From positions 31,875,821 to 31,939,820 of the forward strand of contig NW_004624734.1 in assembly GCF_000247695.1 (NCBI RefSeq): a stretch of DNA of 64,000 nt, given 5' to 3'. The notes under the pieces are model-generated. The model was not told the origin of the DNA. It saw only the letters and a program-made list of their open reading frames with translations, and did not search any database. The position numbers were made by a program, and so were the translations under genes. Position 1 is the first letter of the stretch. Each line of letters begins with the position of its first letter. This DNA comes from Heterocephalus glaber (taxonomy: Eukaryota > Chordata > Mammalia > Rodentia > Bathyergidae). Of this stretch, positions 23,129-33,460 are shown in pieces.

Positions 23129-23315
23129 TTTAACTGTTTCTTCAATTAATCTGTCTCCAGTTTGAGAGCATCTATGATTTTTTCCTTCCTGTACCTATTA
23201 ACCACCCCTACAACTTTTGTTGAACTCAACTTCACTGAACTTTCATTCATTGACCTCATCACCTTTTTTTCAATTCCTTTCCTATTTCTCCTATTGATCT
23301 AGTTTAGCTTCCCCC

Positions 23316-23400
23316 CCACCCCTTTTGGTACTGGGAATCAAACTCAGGTCCTTGCATTTGCCAGGCAGGCACTGTGCCACTGAGCTACATCCCTGGCCCT
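23316..23400 (-). mobile_element. ID SINE
   Basis: Reverse strand: CTTTTGGTACTGGGAATCAA...CCACTGAGCTACATCCCTGG. Confidence 0.9.
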
Positions 23401-24215
23401 AGCTTAGATTTCATGGTCTATGACTGCACTATTTTGCCCAGTCCCCAAATTCCACTTTTTTCCATTTTTATTTCACTTTACCTACCAGAAAATCCCCAAA
23501 CTCTAACAAACCTAGTCACCTACCTTCTACATAGCCCTGCTTATAGGTAGTTTGTGCCCTGCTCTAGAAAGTCACATAATAGGGCAGCTTGGTCCAGAGA
23601 CGCTCAAAGGAACCCTGAACACCCCCAAGCTAGGTCATCATGCTCTCCCACTGTTTAATCAGACCTGTCCCTCTCACAAACTTTGGTTCCCCTCCTTGCC
23701 CCACACTCTCAGTGGATGGCCTTGCTTCAATTGACAAAAACCAGAAACCATCACCTGGTAGGCCCCACGACCTTACTACCAAACATAAAGCTTGTGTCAC
23801 CTGTCTCCATCCTCTCCTCTTTCCCAGTTTAGCAGAGGAGCTGTCCTCCTTCTGACTAAAACTGTGCCACTGTGACCAAATCTAGCGTTTTAAAGTCATC
23901 TTATTACCTTCTGGCCACAATTGGCATAATGATCATTCTCATCTCAAAATACTCATTTGTCTCAGCCTCCATGACATAATGCTCCCCTTTTTTCCTCATA
24001 CGGTATATCTGGCTATTCTTTCTGAGTCCTTGGTAAGTTAGATCCTTCTCTGCCCAAACAGCAACTCTAGGTATCCCCCAAAGCTTAGTCCTAAGCTTGC
24101 TTTTCTTTCTTCTCATTAGATACTTCCCCTGAATATTCTCATTTGTGCCCAGGACTTTACCAGTCACCACCCAAAATTCATGTGACCAAGGGAGCACTGA
24201 AATAAAAGGGTTTAC

Positions 24216-24787
24216 CGATCCATTACAGATGCTGATTAAAAAAAAAAAATAGGACTAGGTCCTAGGACAAATTCTGTGACTACCAGTAGTCACAGACTAC
24301 AGATTAGACAGCAGGAGGAAATCTTTCCACTGGACTTAAAATCAATAATTTTTATCTTCCCCCTGACAGTACTAGTGATATAGAACACAGGGTGTGGCAA
24401 AGCTGGCTGGGGAAATAAGTGGGACCTGTTAATTACAAGATTCCAGGACAGGGCCAAATAATTCTCAGGATCTTGTATGTAGAACTTCTCGTGGGTTCCC
24501 ATGAGATGTGGATGGCATAAAATAAGGGAGATGCCAGGAGGAGCCCACTATCCTGACTCCTCATAGTAGCATCTAGGAGCCACAGGGTGCACTTTTATTT
24601 TTGCTTTTATCCTTTCCTCTCTTTGTTTGCCCCAAGTTTTCTCTGCAGAGCTAGTTCTTTCCATACCCCTTCACCCTCACCTTTGAAATACACCTTTGGG
24701 ATCGTTTTTGGGTTGTCTCATCCAATTCTTTGTTTGAGGCAAAAAGAATCTGGAATGCTTTCAATTGGTGAGTCATTTCTACAGGAA
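24216..24787. other. Unassigned sequence with adjacent hairpins
   Basis: No gene found. It holds an A tract and two neighbouring inverted repeats (24,250-24,296), then pyrimidine-rich sequence. Confidence 0.45.
24250..24296. repeat. Two adjacent perfect hairpins
   Basis: TAGGAC (24,250-24,255) pairs with GTCCTA (24,259-24,264). TCTGTGACTA (24,273-24,282) pairs with TAGTCACAGA (24,287-24,296) over 10 bases with loop CCAG. Confidence 0.85.
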
Positions 24788-24992
24788 CTACCGAGTAACA
24801 CTAGAGATTGAAGTCAGGGGTGCTCTCTACCACTGAGCTACATCCCCAGTTCCTTTGAATTTTTGGATTTTTTTTAACTTTGAAACAGTCTTACTAAGTT
24901 GCCCATGCTGGCCTCACACTTGAGATCCTCCTGCCTTAGCCTTAGTCTCCTGAGTAACTGGGATTTTAGGCATGTGCCACTACAGCGGCCCA
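24788..24992 (-). mobile_element. B1-dID dimeric SINE
   Basis: Reverse strand: ID-like half first (CTACCACTGAGCTACATCCC), then B1 half (TCCTCCTGCCTTAGCC...GGCATGTGCCACTACAG). Confidence 0.85.
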
Positions 24993-25127
24993 AAGAATAT
25001 TTCTATAATGAAAATTTGGGGAAAGAAGGTATAACTTGTTACATCAAGCCTACATTGGCTATAGATCAGAGAGCTGGGATAATGTGAAGTGAGGAATGTT
25101 TTGGGATAAGACTGTAAGAAGTGTTTC

Positions 25128-25265
25128 TAGCCAAGCCCAAGCACGGTGGCGCATGCCTATAATCCCAACACTCAGGAGGCTGAGGCAGAAGGATGTATGT
25201 GAGTTCAAGTTCAGCCTGGTCTACAAGGTGAGACCCAGTCTCAAAAACACCAAAAGAAAAAAAAT
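25128..25265 (+). mobile_element. B1 SINE
   Basis: AGCACGGTGGCGCATGCCTA...AGGCTGAGGCAGAAGGAT...GAGACCCAGTCTCAAAAACA. Confidence 0.92.
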
Positions 25266-25405
25266 GTTTCTTATTTCTGGGTTGGTTAGAGTTAATAGCC
25301 TGGGAAGTTCATCTGCAAGTCAGATGCAGTGACAACTAGTGACCTACAGCCTGGAGTCATAAGTCAAGGTTGAAACATACATTCAGGAATGTGGAACAGT
25401 CTTTT

Positions 25406-25490
25406 TTTTTTTTTTTTGGTACTGGGGATGAACTCAGGCCCTTGTGCTTGCAAGGCAGGCGGCGGAACCACTGAGCTAAATCCTCGGCCC
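25406..25490 (-). mobile_element. Young ID SINE with target-site duplication
   Basis: Reverse-strand ID flanked by TGGAACAGTCTTTT at 25,392-25,405 and 25,491-25,504. Confidence 0.95.
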
Positions 25491-25504
25491 TGGAACAGTC
25501 TTTT

Positions 25505-25820
25505 GTTCATTGAGCCAACAGTGTTAACTGATTAATTTCCAGTACCTCTTCTCCTCTCCATCCTCGTACTCCTTTAATTAAATTTAAGAGATCTCAGAAT
25601 TTTTCTTTTTATCAGTATCAATGACTCCAGCCGCAATCATAAATGTGAGTTTTTTTGAACCTGTCAAATCTTTTGGAAGTCACAGGGGCACCTCAAACTC
25701 ACTGTACATATAGGTAACTATGTCAGTGAGTGCTTGTACAAGAATAGGCATTTCCCTAATGTCTTGCCCCTCATCCTCCACCCTCCTTAATCCACCACCA
25801 AATTCTACTTTTAAAAAATC
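25505..25820. other. Unassigned intergenic sequence
   Basis: Mixed sequence; a weak C/T-rich trend leads into the L2-like block that follows. Confidence 0.4.
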
Positions 25821-26235
25821 TTAGAACCATCTACTGTTCAAAGTACTGCTACTAGCCTTATCTAAACTACCATCTTCTCTTCCCTATAACCCTGCAAAAG
25901 CTTCTTAATCATACTCAAATCTACTCTCAGTATGCTCCAAGCCCTTCTTCTCCAAGTAGCCAAAATGATCTTACAAAATGCATATCTGATCACGTAAACC
26001 CTCTTAAAATCCTTCAGTGACTTTAGGTGAAGACTAAAATGCTTAACATAGCCACAGCCTGTATGATTTAGCAGCTATTTAACTACATCCTCACCTGATA
26101 TCATGCCCCATCCTGTGTGGCTCTCTCTCCCTCCATAGGACCTTTGCACTCACTGTTCCTTTTGCTTGAGGCACTCCACCTCACCACTCTTTTTGCCTTG
26201 TTCACACTTACACTTCTTTCAGATCATAGGTCTTC
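25821..26235 (+). mobile_element. L2-like LINE 3' region
   Basis: AATGATCTTACAAAATGCAT, ATCACGTAAACCCTCTTAAA and GGACCTTTGCACTCACTGTT follow in order the 3' part of old mammalian LINE consensus as I remember it. The family name is less sure than the class. Confidence 0.6.
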
Positions 26236-26245
26236 TGTTTGTTTG

Positions 26246-26330
26246 GTTTTTTTTTTTTTTGGTACCGGGGATCAAACTTGGGTCCTTGTGCTCTCGAGGC
26301 AGGCAGCAGAAACACTGAGCTAAATCCAAC
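26246..26330 (-). mobile_element. ID SINE
   Basis: T tract, GGTACCGGGGATCAAACTTG, GAGGCAGGCAGCAGAAACAC, then a 5' end altered to CTAAATCCAACA. Confidence 0.9.
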
Positions 26331-26557
26331 ACAGCTCTTCTTAATGTCTCTATTGGGATTTTCCTACTTTAACCCCTCAGCTCCACATTATCATCATTTT
26401 GTGAGTCAGTCATAATCCAAGGGCTCTGCCAATAAGAATCCATTTACTTATATAAACAATTCCATTTAATATATGTGGAAACAGATATCACACATTTTTA
26501 GGTACAACTGTTATTTTCCTGCAAAATGAGATTATACTATTTTTCCTATGGGTTTTC

Positions 26558-26640
26558 TTCAGAGTTAATTCACAGATAATAGCTATAAAGGATGTGAACA
26601 GGGCCAGCCACATAAAAATTAAATGTTAGCGATTATACCA
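26558..26640 (+). mobile_element. MIR 3' fragment
   Basis: ATGTGAACAGGGCCAGCCAC and AATTAAATGTTAGCGATTAT follow the MIR 3' end. Confidence 0.5.
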
Positions 26641-26754
26641 TTGTAATCTATTATCTACTTGTACGAGTCTCTGATTAAAAGTTGTCTCTGTTACTGATAA
26701 ACATCATGAATGTTGGTTGGGGTCCCTTTTATGCTTTTATATCTCTCGTGTTTG

Positions 26755-26830
26755 TGGGAAGGGATGCAGCTCAGTGGTGCAGTATGTGCTTAGTGTGAGC
26801 AAGACTTTGGGTCCCATCCCCAGGACCATT
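26755..26830 (+). mobile_element. Diverged ID-like SINE
   Basis: GGGATGCAGCTCAGTGGTGC and TTGGGTCCCATCCCCAGGAC. Confidence 0.75.
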
Positions 26831-26845
26831 AAAGAAGTAAATATA

Positions 26846-26929
26846 GGGCCGGGGATTTAGCTCAGTGGTTCCGCCACCTGCCTCACAAGCGCAAGGTCCT
26901 GAGTTCAATTCCCGGTACCAAAAAAAACC
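26846..26929 (+). mobile_element. Young ID SINE with 14-bp target-site duplication
   Basis: Flanked by identical AAGAAGTAAATATA at 26,832-26,845 and 26,930-26,943. Confidence 0.95.
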
Positions 26930-26984
26930 AAGAAGTAAATATACACTGTATGTTATACATATATCGCCTGTATGTTTAACTAGT

Positions 26985-27035
26985 GCAGTCACACAGGGTA
27001 GATGTCAATAAACATTCGTTGAATGAATAAACGAT
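26985..27035 (+). mobile_element. L2 extreme 3' end
   Basis: GATGTCAATAAACATTCGTT followed by GAATGAATAAACG is the characteristic L2 terminus. Confidence 0.6.
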
Positions 27036-27149
27036 ACTTCATGTCTGTGGTATAACAGGAAATATACTTGGTCTTCGTTCTTAGTACCTGTCATGGCAGT
27101 CCTAAAATTCTTAAAAATTCCTGAGTGCTAGGGGTGTCTTTTGTTTTTC

Positions 27150-27205
27150 ATAATGAATCTTTTTTTTTCTGCCCTGGGGATTGAACCCAGGGTGTACATC
27201 CCCAG
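27150..27205 (-). mobile_element. ID-like SINE fragment
   Basis: TCTGCCCTGGGGATTGAACC and GTGTACATCCCCAGACC are the reverse strand of an old, shortened tRNA-derived SINE. Confidence 0.6.
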
Positions 27206-27319
27206 ACCAATGAGTCCTTTTTAATCCCACCGGAGTTTATGCTGTTGAGAACAGCTTAGGACAGGGCAGGGCCAGTCACCAGTCACCAAAAAGACCATGA
27301 GAGAGGATGACAGGCTAGG

Positions 27320-27945
27320 ACTGTGATGGCAAACTTTTTGGAGTTTTCAATAATACAAACAGTCCACTTCGGCACATGTGTCATAGGTGGGCACCAGTGG
27401 GCTAGGAACTCTCAGCCTTACCCACTTACTTCCAGCAAAGAGGATTAGGGGGTTGTGGAGATTAAGCTCAGTAAAAACTTGTGAACAACAGGTCTGCCAT
27501 GCTCCCAGATTGTTGAATACATGGAGGTGCTCGAGGGTGGTGTGCACAGAGAGGGCGCAAAAGCTCCCCGCTGATCTCATACTTTGCCCTATGCATCTCT
27601 TCTTCTTGCTGTTCCTCTGGATCCTTTATAAGAAAACAATAAATGTAAATAAAGTGTTTCCTGAGTTCTGTGAGACATCCTAGCAAATCAGTGAACCAAA
27701 GGAGGGATGGCGTCATGGTAAACTCAATTTACAGCCAGTTGATCAGAAGCACAGTCTGGTGGTCCTGAGCCCTTAACCCATGGGATCTGACACTCTTTCC
27801 TGGAGATAGCATCAGAGCTGAGGTGATCACAGCACACCTAGTTTGTATCTCTGGACAGTTGCTTGGTATGTGTGTAAAAAACACCTGAACAGTTGTTGAT
27901 CATCATGTTCTGTGTGGAGCATGAGTACAGAGAGAAAAGTCTGTT
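27320..27945 (+). mobile_element. ERV-type (ERV-L class?) solo LTR
   Basis: GCATCTCTTCTTCTTGCTGT, then ATCCTTTATAAG with AATAAATGTAAATAAAGTG (polyadenylation region), then GTTTCCTGAGTTCTGTGAGA, TTTACAGCCAGTTGATCAGA and CCCTTAACCCATGGGATCTG. This order is that of an old mammalian LTR. The small open frames inside are incidental. Confidence 0.65.
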
Positions 27946-28278
27946 TTTTCCATATAATGTCATATTATTGGGAATGGAAAACTAATGTGGTTTAGATTTG
28001 TTGGAGAAGGGGTTCATGGAAGTGGTAGAACTCAAGGGAAGTATAGGATTTTGGATGGATGAAAAGAAGGTACATTTGAAATGGGACAATGGAGTGAACA
28101 GAGGTAAGAAGGAAAGGATAGGCCACCATCCTTCTTGGAGAGTGAGTGCGATGAGGAGTGACAAGAAATCTAACTATAGGTGGAGTACAGACAAAGCCTG
28201 CAGGGACTTGATAGGCAGGTAAGGGAGTCTGGACCTGATACAACAGCCATAAGAAAGAGTCTTGGGCAGAGGCACTTC
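27946..28278. other. Unassigned, probably old repeat
   Basis: G/A-rich sequence with GGAGTCTGGACCTGATAC-like phrases common in old mammalian repeats; family not identified. Overlapping frames on both strands are not credible genes. Confidence 0.35.
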
Positions 28279-28365
28279 AGCAAGATCCATTCATCCAACA
28301 ACTAGAGCCCCATAGTATGTGCCAGGAACTCTGCTTCATGCTAGAGATTCCAGTGGTGATCAAAA
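28279..28365 (-). mobile_element. L2 3' fragment
   Basis: CCATTCATCCAACAACTAGA, TATGTGCCAGGAACTCTGCT and TTCCAGTGGTGATCAAAACA are the reverse complement of the L2 terminus. Confidence 0.7.
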
Positions 28366-28375
28366 CAGACCATGA

Positions 28376-28553
28376 AGCAGGGCATGGTCCCGCACGCTTG
28401 TAATCCCAGCACCCAGGAGGCTGAGGCAGGAGGATCATGAGGAATTCAAGGCCAGTTTGGGCTACTTAGTGAGTTCAAGGCCAGGCTGAAAAACACAGGG
28501 AGGTTTTATCTCAAAAAGCAAAAAAAAAAAAAAAAAACAACAGCAAAAAAGAC
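28376..28553 (+). mobile_element. B1 SINE with 10-bp target-site duplication
   Basis: Extended B1 with the repeated AGTTCAAGGCCAG segment and a long A tail. CAGACCATGA at 28,366-28,375 and 28,554-28,563. Confidence 0.92.
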
Positions 28554-28563
28554 CAGACCATGA

Positions 28564-29243
28564 GTCGTGAAGGAGTTTGGCTAGGTGATTTCTGAGATTC
28601 CTGTGAGCTTTATCATTTTGCAGTATGAATAGTAACCACCCTCTACCAAACTCAAAGATAGCCAGTACACCACCAGCTCCAACTTATCGGGTATCTGTAG
28701 TCAAATATACTGATTCCATTTACTTTGTGAGTTCATGTAGTTTATTCAGAAGGAAGGGAGAACAGGTTTATAAATATGCACTGTGGTTGTTCATATTCCA
28801 GGAGACTGTTACTGATGATCATCAAGCCCATGAAGACAACACACATTTACCTCTGTAATGTAGACACTATGTCTTCTTGGTCATATTTTACTTTGGGGAG
28901 TGGCACTGCCTGATTCTGTTTTTCAAATGGTAATTATGACACCGAAGATGTTCAATAAACATTACAAATTTAGGACAATCTCCAGAAAAGGAATGTTGAA
29001 TAAATCACTACATACCTGGTACAATAAACATACCTTGTTTTAACAGTTTCTTGTACCACTAACCATGGGTTACTCACATGGAATTCTGAAATTAAAAATG
29101 AAGAAAAACAGCTGAGATAATGATTTTGCCAAGAAAATTTCAAATACATAAAGCTCTGATAGCTACTATAGAATGATGTAGGTAAATATCACTGAATAAA
29201 TATCAAATGAATAATCGTGGCCATTGAGAATTTTTGTCTACTT
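28564..29243. other. Unassigned intergenic sequence
   Basis: Mostly AT-rich. The frame at 28,625-28,858 has no recognisable domain or conservation that I can judge. Confidence 0.45.
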
Positions 29244-29245
29244 CT

Positions 29246-29365
29246 GCTGGGCGTGGTGGTGCACACCTGTTGTCCCAGCACTAGGGAGGCTGAGGCAGGA
29301 GGATCACCTTGAGTTTGAGGCCAGCCTGAGCTACAGAGTAAGTTCAAGGCCAGCCTAAACTACTA
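29246..29365 (+). mobile_element. B1 SINE (left arm of an inverted pair)
   Basis: GCTGGGCGTGGTGGTGCACA through GGCCAGCCTAAACTACT. No A tail; it runs into an oppositely oriented B1 fragment. Confidence 0.9.
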
Positions 29366-29371
29366 CCACTG

Positions 29372-29424
29372 ACTCAGCTTCCTGAGTGCTGGGATTACAG
29401 ACATGTGCCGCCACACCTGGCAGA
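29372..29424 (-). mobile_element. B1 5' fragment (right arm of an inverted pair)
   Basis: CTCAGCTTCCTGAGTGCTGG and TTACAGACATGTGCCGCCAC are the reverse strand of the B1 5' part, so about 50 bases can pair with the left arm. Confidence 0.88.
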
Positions 29425-30121
29425 ACATACCTTTAAGATGAATGAAAATAACCAGAAAATATATAAGGATTAAGCTAAAACAATGCTTAGAAAGAAATTA
29501 ATGGCTGTAACCATCTATCTTAGAAAAGAAAATCTCAGATCAATACAAAAAGGTTAAATCCAAACCAATCAGAAGAAAGGAAATAAAAAGAGTAGAAATA
29601 AATGAAACTTTAAAAAGCAACAGAATCAAAACTGAAGGTTGGTTCTTTCAAAGTATTAGCAAAACCAATAAACTTAGCTAGATGATCAAGAAAAGAAAAA
29701 GGAGACTCCAATTACTAAAATCAGGAATGAAAGGGGTAACATCACTACCAGCATTATAGAAATAAAAAAGATTACAAGAATAACTATAAACATGCCAGCC
29801 AATTAGGTAACCTGGATGAAGTGGACAAATTCTTAGAAACATACAAACTACCAAAATTGGATCAAGGAGAAATTGAAAATCTGAAGAGAATTACTATATA
29901 ACATGCAAAGGGTTTTAATCAGTAATTAAACACTTTCTCACAAGAAGCCCAGGCTAGATGCCTTCCCTGGTGAATTTTATCAGATAGAAAAGAACACTAA
30001 TCCTTCAGAAACTCTTGCAAAAAATAGAGGAGGTTGGATTTCCCAACTCACTCTATGAACCCAGTATCACCCTGATTCCAAAATCAGACAGAGATATCAC
30101 AAGAAAGAAAACTATAACTAG

Positions 30122-30345
30122 AGCCAGTGGTGTATGTAATCCAGCACTCAGGAGGCCGAGACAAGAAGTGTGCCAGTTTGAGGCCAGCCTGGGCAATATA
30201 CTAATATAGGACTCTGTTTCAAAGAAAGAAAGAGAGAAAGAGAGGAGAGAAGGAGAGAAAGAAGGAGAGAAAGAGAGAGAGAGAAAGAAAGAAAAGAAAG
30301 AAAGAAAGAAATTAAGAGAGAAAGAAAGAAAAAGATGGGGAGGGG
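30122..30345 (+). mobile_element. B1 fragment with a (GAAA)n/(GAGA)n tail
   Basis: B1 core AATCCAGCACTCAGGAGGCC to about 30,210, then about 120 bases of GAAA/GAGA purine microsatellite grown from its A tail. Confidence 0.88.
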
Positions 30346-30449
30346 GAAAGAGAAAAGACTATATACTAAAATCCCATATGAATATATGGACACAATAATT
30401 CTTAACAGAATATTAGCAGTGTATCTAGTGACACACAAAATGGATTACA

Positions 30450-30545
30450 GGGCCAGGGATTTAGCTCAGTGGTTCTGCCACCTGCCTCACAAGAGCAAGG
30501 ACCTGAGTTTGATCCCTGGTACCAAAAAGAAAAAAAAAGGTATGG
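30450..30545 (+). mobile_element. Young ID SINE with 15-bp target-site duplication
   Basis: Flanked by identical ACAAAATGGATTACA at 30,435-30,449 and 30,546-30,560. Confidence 0.95.
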
Positions 30546-31507
30546 ACAAAATGGATTACATATCATGTAGGGTTTATCTCAGGAATATAAGGTTGGTTTA
30601 ACATATGAAAGTCAATCAACATAATGTACATATTAATAAAAGAATAAAAACTGTATGATAATTTCAGTAGACAAAGAAAAAGCCCTTGACAAAATCCAAC
30701 ACCCTTTCAGGCTAAAAAAAAAAATTCTCTAACAAAGAATAGAAGGAAACTTCTGCAATCTGATTAAGGGAATAAACATAAAACTCATGACTGACATAAT
30801 ATCTGGTGAATAAAATACTAAAAACTTTCCCTCCAGTAGCAGGAATAAGACAAGATGTCTGTTCTTCTATTCAACATTGTAATAAGAGATTCTAGCCAAG
30901 GAAATTGGGGAAGACAAAGAAATAAAAGGCATCTAGATTGAATAGGAAAAAGTAAAATTATTTCTATTAGCAGCTGATATGATCTTGTATATAGAAAATT
31001 TAAGGAGTCTGTAAATCACTGTTAAGGTTAATAAATGAGTTAAGCTAGTTTGCAAGATACAAGGCCAATATACAAAAATCTGTTGTGTTTCTATAAACTA
31101 GCAATTTAATAGAAGGAAAACTTGTATTTTAAACAAACAGTGCTTGGACAACTGACAAGAAATCTACAAGCAAAAGAATGCAGCTGGACCCCTATAATAT
31201 AGCATATACAAAAATTAAGTCAAAATGGATCACAGACTTAATGTAAGTGCTAAAACTATAAAACTGAAGAAACACAGGAGTAAATCTTTTGAGATCTTGG
31301 ATTAGGCAATGGTTGCTGAGATATGACACCAAATCACAAGTGACAAAATAACCGTATGCAGGAGATAACTCGAGCTTACCAAAATTACAAACTTTAGTGC
31401 TACAAAGAATTCAATCAAGAAAGTAAAAAGACAATGGGAAAAATATATGCAAATCATAATACTAGTTACTTTTCTTCACTTATTATGAATAATGTCACTA
31501 TCAACAT

Positions 31508-31668
31508 TTTGTTGTTTTGAGACGAGGTTTTGCTATGTAGTTCAGGCTGACCTTGAACTCACTATTAGCCCAAGTAGCCCACAGGTTGGCTCGAATTTGC
31601 AGTGATCCTCCTGCCTCAGCCTCCTGAGTGCTGGGACAATAGGTATGCACTATTGTCCCCAGCATCAC
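31508..31668 (-). mobile_element. B1 SINE, extended form
   Basis: TTTGAGACGAGGTTTTGCTA, TTGAACTCACTATTAGCCCA, GATCCTCCTGCCTCAGCCTC and CAATAGGTATGCACTATTGT. The repeated middle segment is present. Confidence 0.9.
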
Positions 31669-31704
31669 ATAGTCAGTTTTGAAGTTTCCTTACTTTGTTT
31701 TATT

Positions 31705-31785
31705 TTTTTGGTACTGGGGATTGAACTCAGAACCTTGTGCTTGTGAGGTAGGCGCAGTGCCACTGAGCTAAATCCCCAGCCCTAT
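31705..31785 (-). mobile_element. ID SINE
   Basis: Reverse-strand ID; TTCCTTACTTT occurs on both sides (about 31,687 and 31,786). Confidence 0.92.
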
Positions 31786-31789
31786 TCCT

Positions 31790-32100
31790 TACTTTCTTCA
31801 GTGATACTGGAGCCAAAAAATATATATGCCAAAGAATAAATGAATTTCTGGGAACTCTACAGTTGACCAATATTCAATGAACCCACAGCAATGATGGAGC
31901 AATTAAGGGATCCAGTGTTTAGCAATTTCCATATCTTGGTTTTTCTAGAATGAATTTCCAAAACAGCATTTCAAGGTTTCTTGAGTATGAATATTAATGC
32001 ACCTTAGTTTGTTGGCCTAGGTAAGAAAAATATGAATGAATTTCTTTTTATCCTCCTGGATACATTCTGCAGTGGAAAGATTACTCAGGAATCCAATTTC
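31790..32100. other. Unassigned intergenic sequence
   Basis: AT-rich, no gene or repeat recognised. Confidence 0.4.
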
Positions 32101-32101
32101 T

Positions 32102-32180
32102 TTTTTGGTACTGGGGATCGAACTCAGGACCTTGTGTTTGCGAGGCAGGTGCAGCGTCACTAAGCTAAATCCCCAGCCCC
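32102..32180 (-). mobile_element. ID SINE
   Basis: TTTTTTGGTACTGGGGATCG...CACTAAGCTAAATCCCCAGC. Confidence 0.93.
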
Positions 32181-32382
32181 TCAATTTCATTTCTTATGTT
32201 AAAACTAAGTACAATGGCCTTTTCTCTATAAATGCATACATCAAAAAGGCAAAGTTCATATGGTCATTGAAATTGTTTTACATTATATACACTATTAATT
32301 TGCAATAAACAATATATGAGACTATGTTAAATTTATAAAGGCAATGGTGCTTGATTTTCTTAAATTGGTTATGTTATAGGTC

Positions 32383-32567
32383 GGGTTGCCAACTTTAGCA
32401 AATAAAAATACAGGATGTGTAATTCAGTTTGAATTTCAAATAAACAATGAATAACTATTTTAGTATGAGTATATTCTAAATATTATAGGGGGAACACATA
32501 TTAAAACATAATTGTTATCTGTAATTCACACTGAACTGAATGGCCTGTATTTTATCTGGCAACACTA
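32383..32567. mobile_element. Palindromic MITE-like DNA transposon
   Basis: The left end GGGTTGCCAACTTTAGC... with ATACAGG, and the right end CCTGTATTTTATCTGGCAAC, are imperfect reverse complements. The inner arms also mirror each other around about 32,480. It resembles the palindromic nonautonomous MER53-type element, named from memory. Confidence 0.6.
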
Positions 32568-33045
32568 ATTATAGATTTTATTCACTCTCCTTACTAACAG
32601 CTGCCCAGGGTAGCAATAGGAGATAGACAGACTGGGTGGTTCTATATTTCTGCCATCTGTGATCACTGACCAGTTAAAGAAGTTTCCAGCAAAGTCCTAG
32701 GATTGAGCTGGCATGTGATCCTGGGCTATTTTTACCCTGAGGTAAATGGGATGGTTTATCCAGAGATTGGGGAAAACAGCTATATTTAAAATTATGGAGG
32801 AGTATGTGGAGTATGTACTTATGTGGGAGAGGAGGGTGTGACTTACAGACTGTCATAGTAAAGGCCACTTTAAACATATCATGTGTCCATGTCCCCCAAC
32901 CCTGGCATAATAAGGTAGATGATGGCCTATTAATTGGAAGGAGCCAGAGGGCTTGCTGGTTTTGGATGTGTGGGTTGAGTATGTCAAGCACAGGAACGGT
33001 GAAATGGGAAACTGGCCTTGCAACAAATGGGCTCGCTGGAATGAA
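32568..33045. other. Unassigned intergenic sequence
   Basis: Open frames on both strands (32,674-33,132 minus, 32,804-33,139 plus) overlap each other and run into an L2 fragment; no domain is visible, so I do not call a gene. Confidence 0.45.
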
Positions 33046-33047
33046 GC

Positions 33048-33230
33048 ACAGGAACCTCAAACTCAACACACCTGAAACTAGAATCATTATCTCCAAATTC
33101 CTACTTCCAAAGTTTATTTGTGTATTCAGCAAATTCTAAGTGGCCACTAAGTGCCAGCATGTGCTGGCTCTTGAGGAATACTGAGCTGAACATACACAGG
33201 GAGCTTGCAGCAGAGTGCAAGAGACTACCC
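33048..33230. mobile_element. L2 fragments in both orientations
   Basis: 33,048-33,110 (ACCTCAAACTCAACACACCT) resembles L2 in + orientation. 33,140-33,230 (AAGTGCCAGCATGTGCTGGC, GGGAGCTTGCAGCAGAGTGC) resembles the L2 3' end in - orientation. Confidence 0.5.
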
Positions 33231-33460
33231 TGTAAACACAAAAGTAAATGATCAATCACACATTATGTTGTTGTGAAAGAAATATATTTAGTGCTGTAAA
33301 TCTTTAGTCAAGCTGGTGTACTACTGCTGGTCTTTAGATGGCAGATGTAATGAATAAACACTATCGATTGTTGTGAGAAACCCAAGAATAAAACTTTTAA
33401 AAAGAAAGCACTACACACTTTCCTATGTAGGGGAACAACATTTCATTAATACTGTAATTT

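Larger units (their letters stand above)
22330..24215 (+). mobile_element. Fragments of an ancient non-LTR retroelement (L2/CR1-like?)
   Basis: C/T-rich sequence with weak coding signal. An Ile-Leu-Gly-Asp-Phe-Asn motif at about 22,420-22,445 resembles a LINE endonuclease catalytic segment, and about 23,640-23,860 and 24,050-24,190 resemble downstream portions of old mammalian LINE copies. A B1 (22,953) and an ID (23,316) interrupt it. The family call is tentative; the frames at 22,122-22,693 are too broken to be a gene. Confidence 0.35.
29440..31455 (+). mobile_element. Old L1 ORF2 fragment
   Basis: Decayed ORF2 runs 5' to 3': Lys-rich region (29,450-29,700), a TTTTATCAGATAGAAAAGAA stretch, reverse-transcriptase parts (30,030-30,100; 30,580-30,720) and C-terminal region (31,100-31,450). 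A B1 with a GAAA tract (30,122-30,345) and an ID (30,450-30,545) interrupt it. It is more diverged than L1-1 and L1-2. Confidence 0.75.

Noticed and set aside
32674..33132. 152-codon minus-strand frame
   Set aside because: An overlapping + strand frame of similar length exists, part of it is L2, and no domain is visible.
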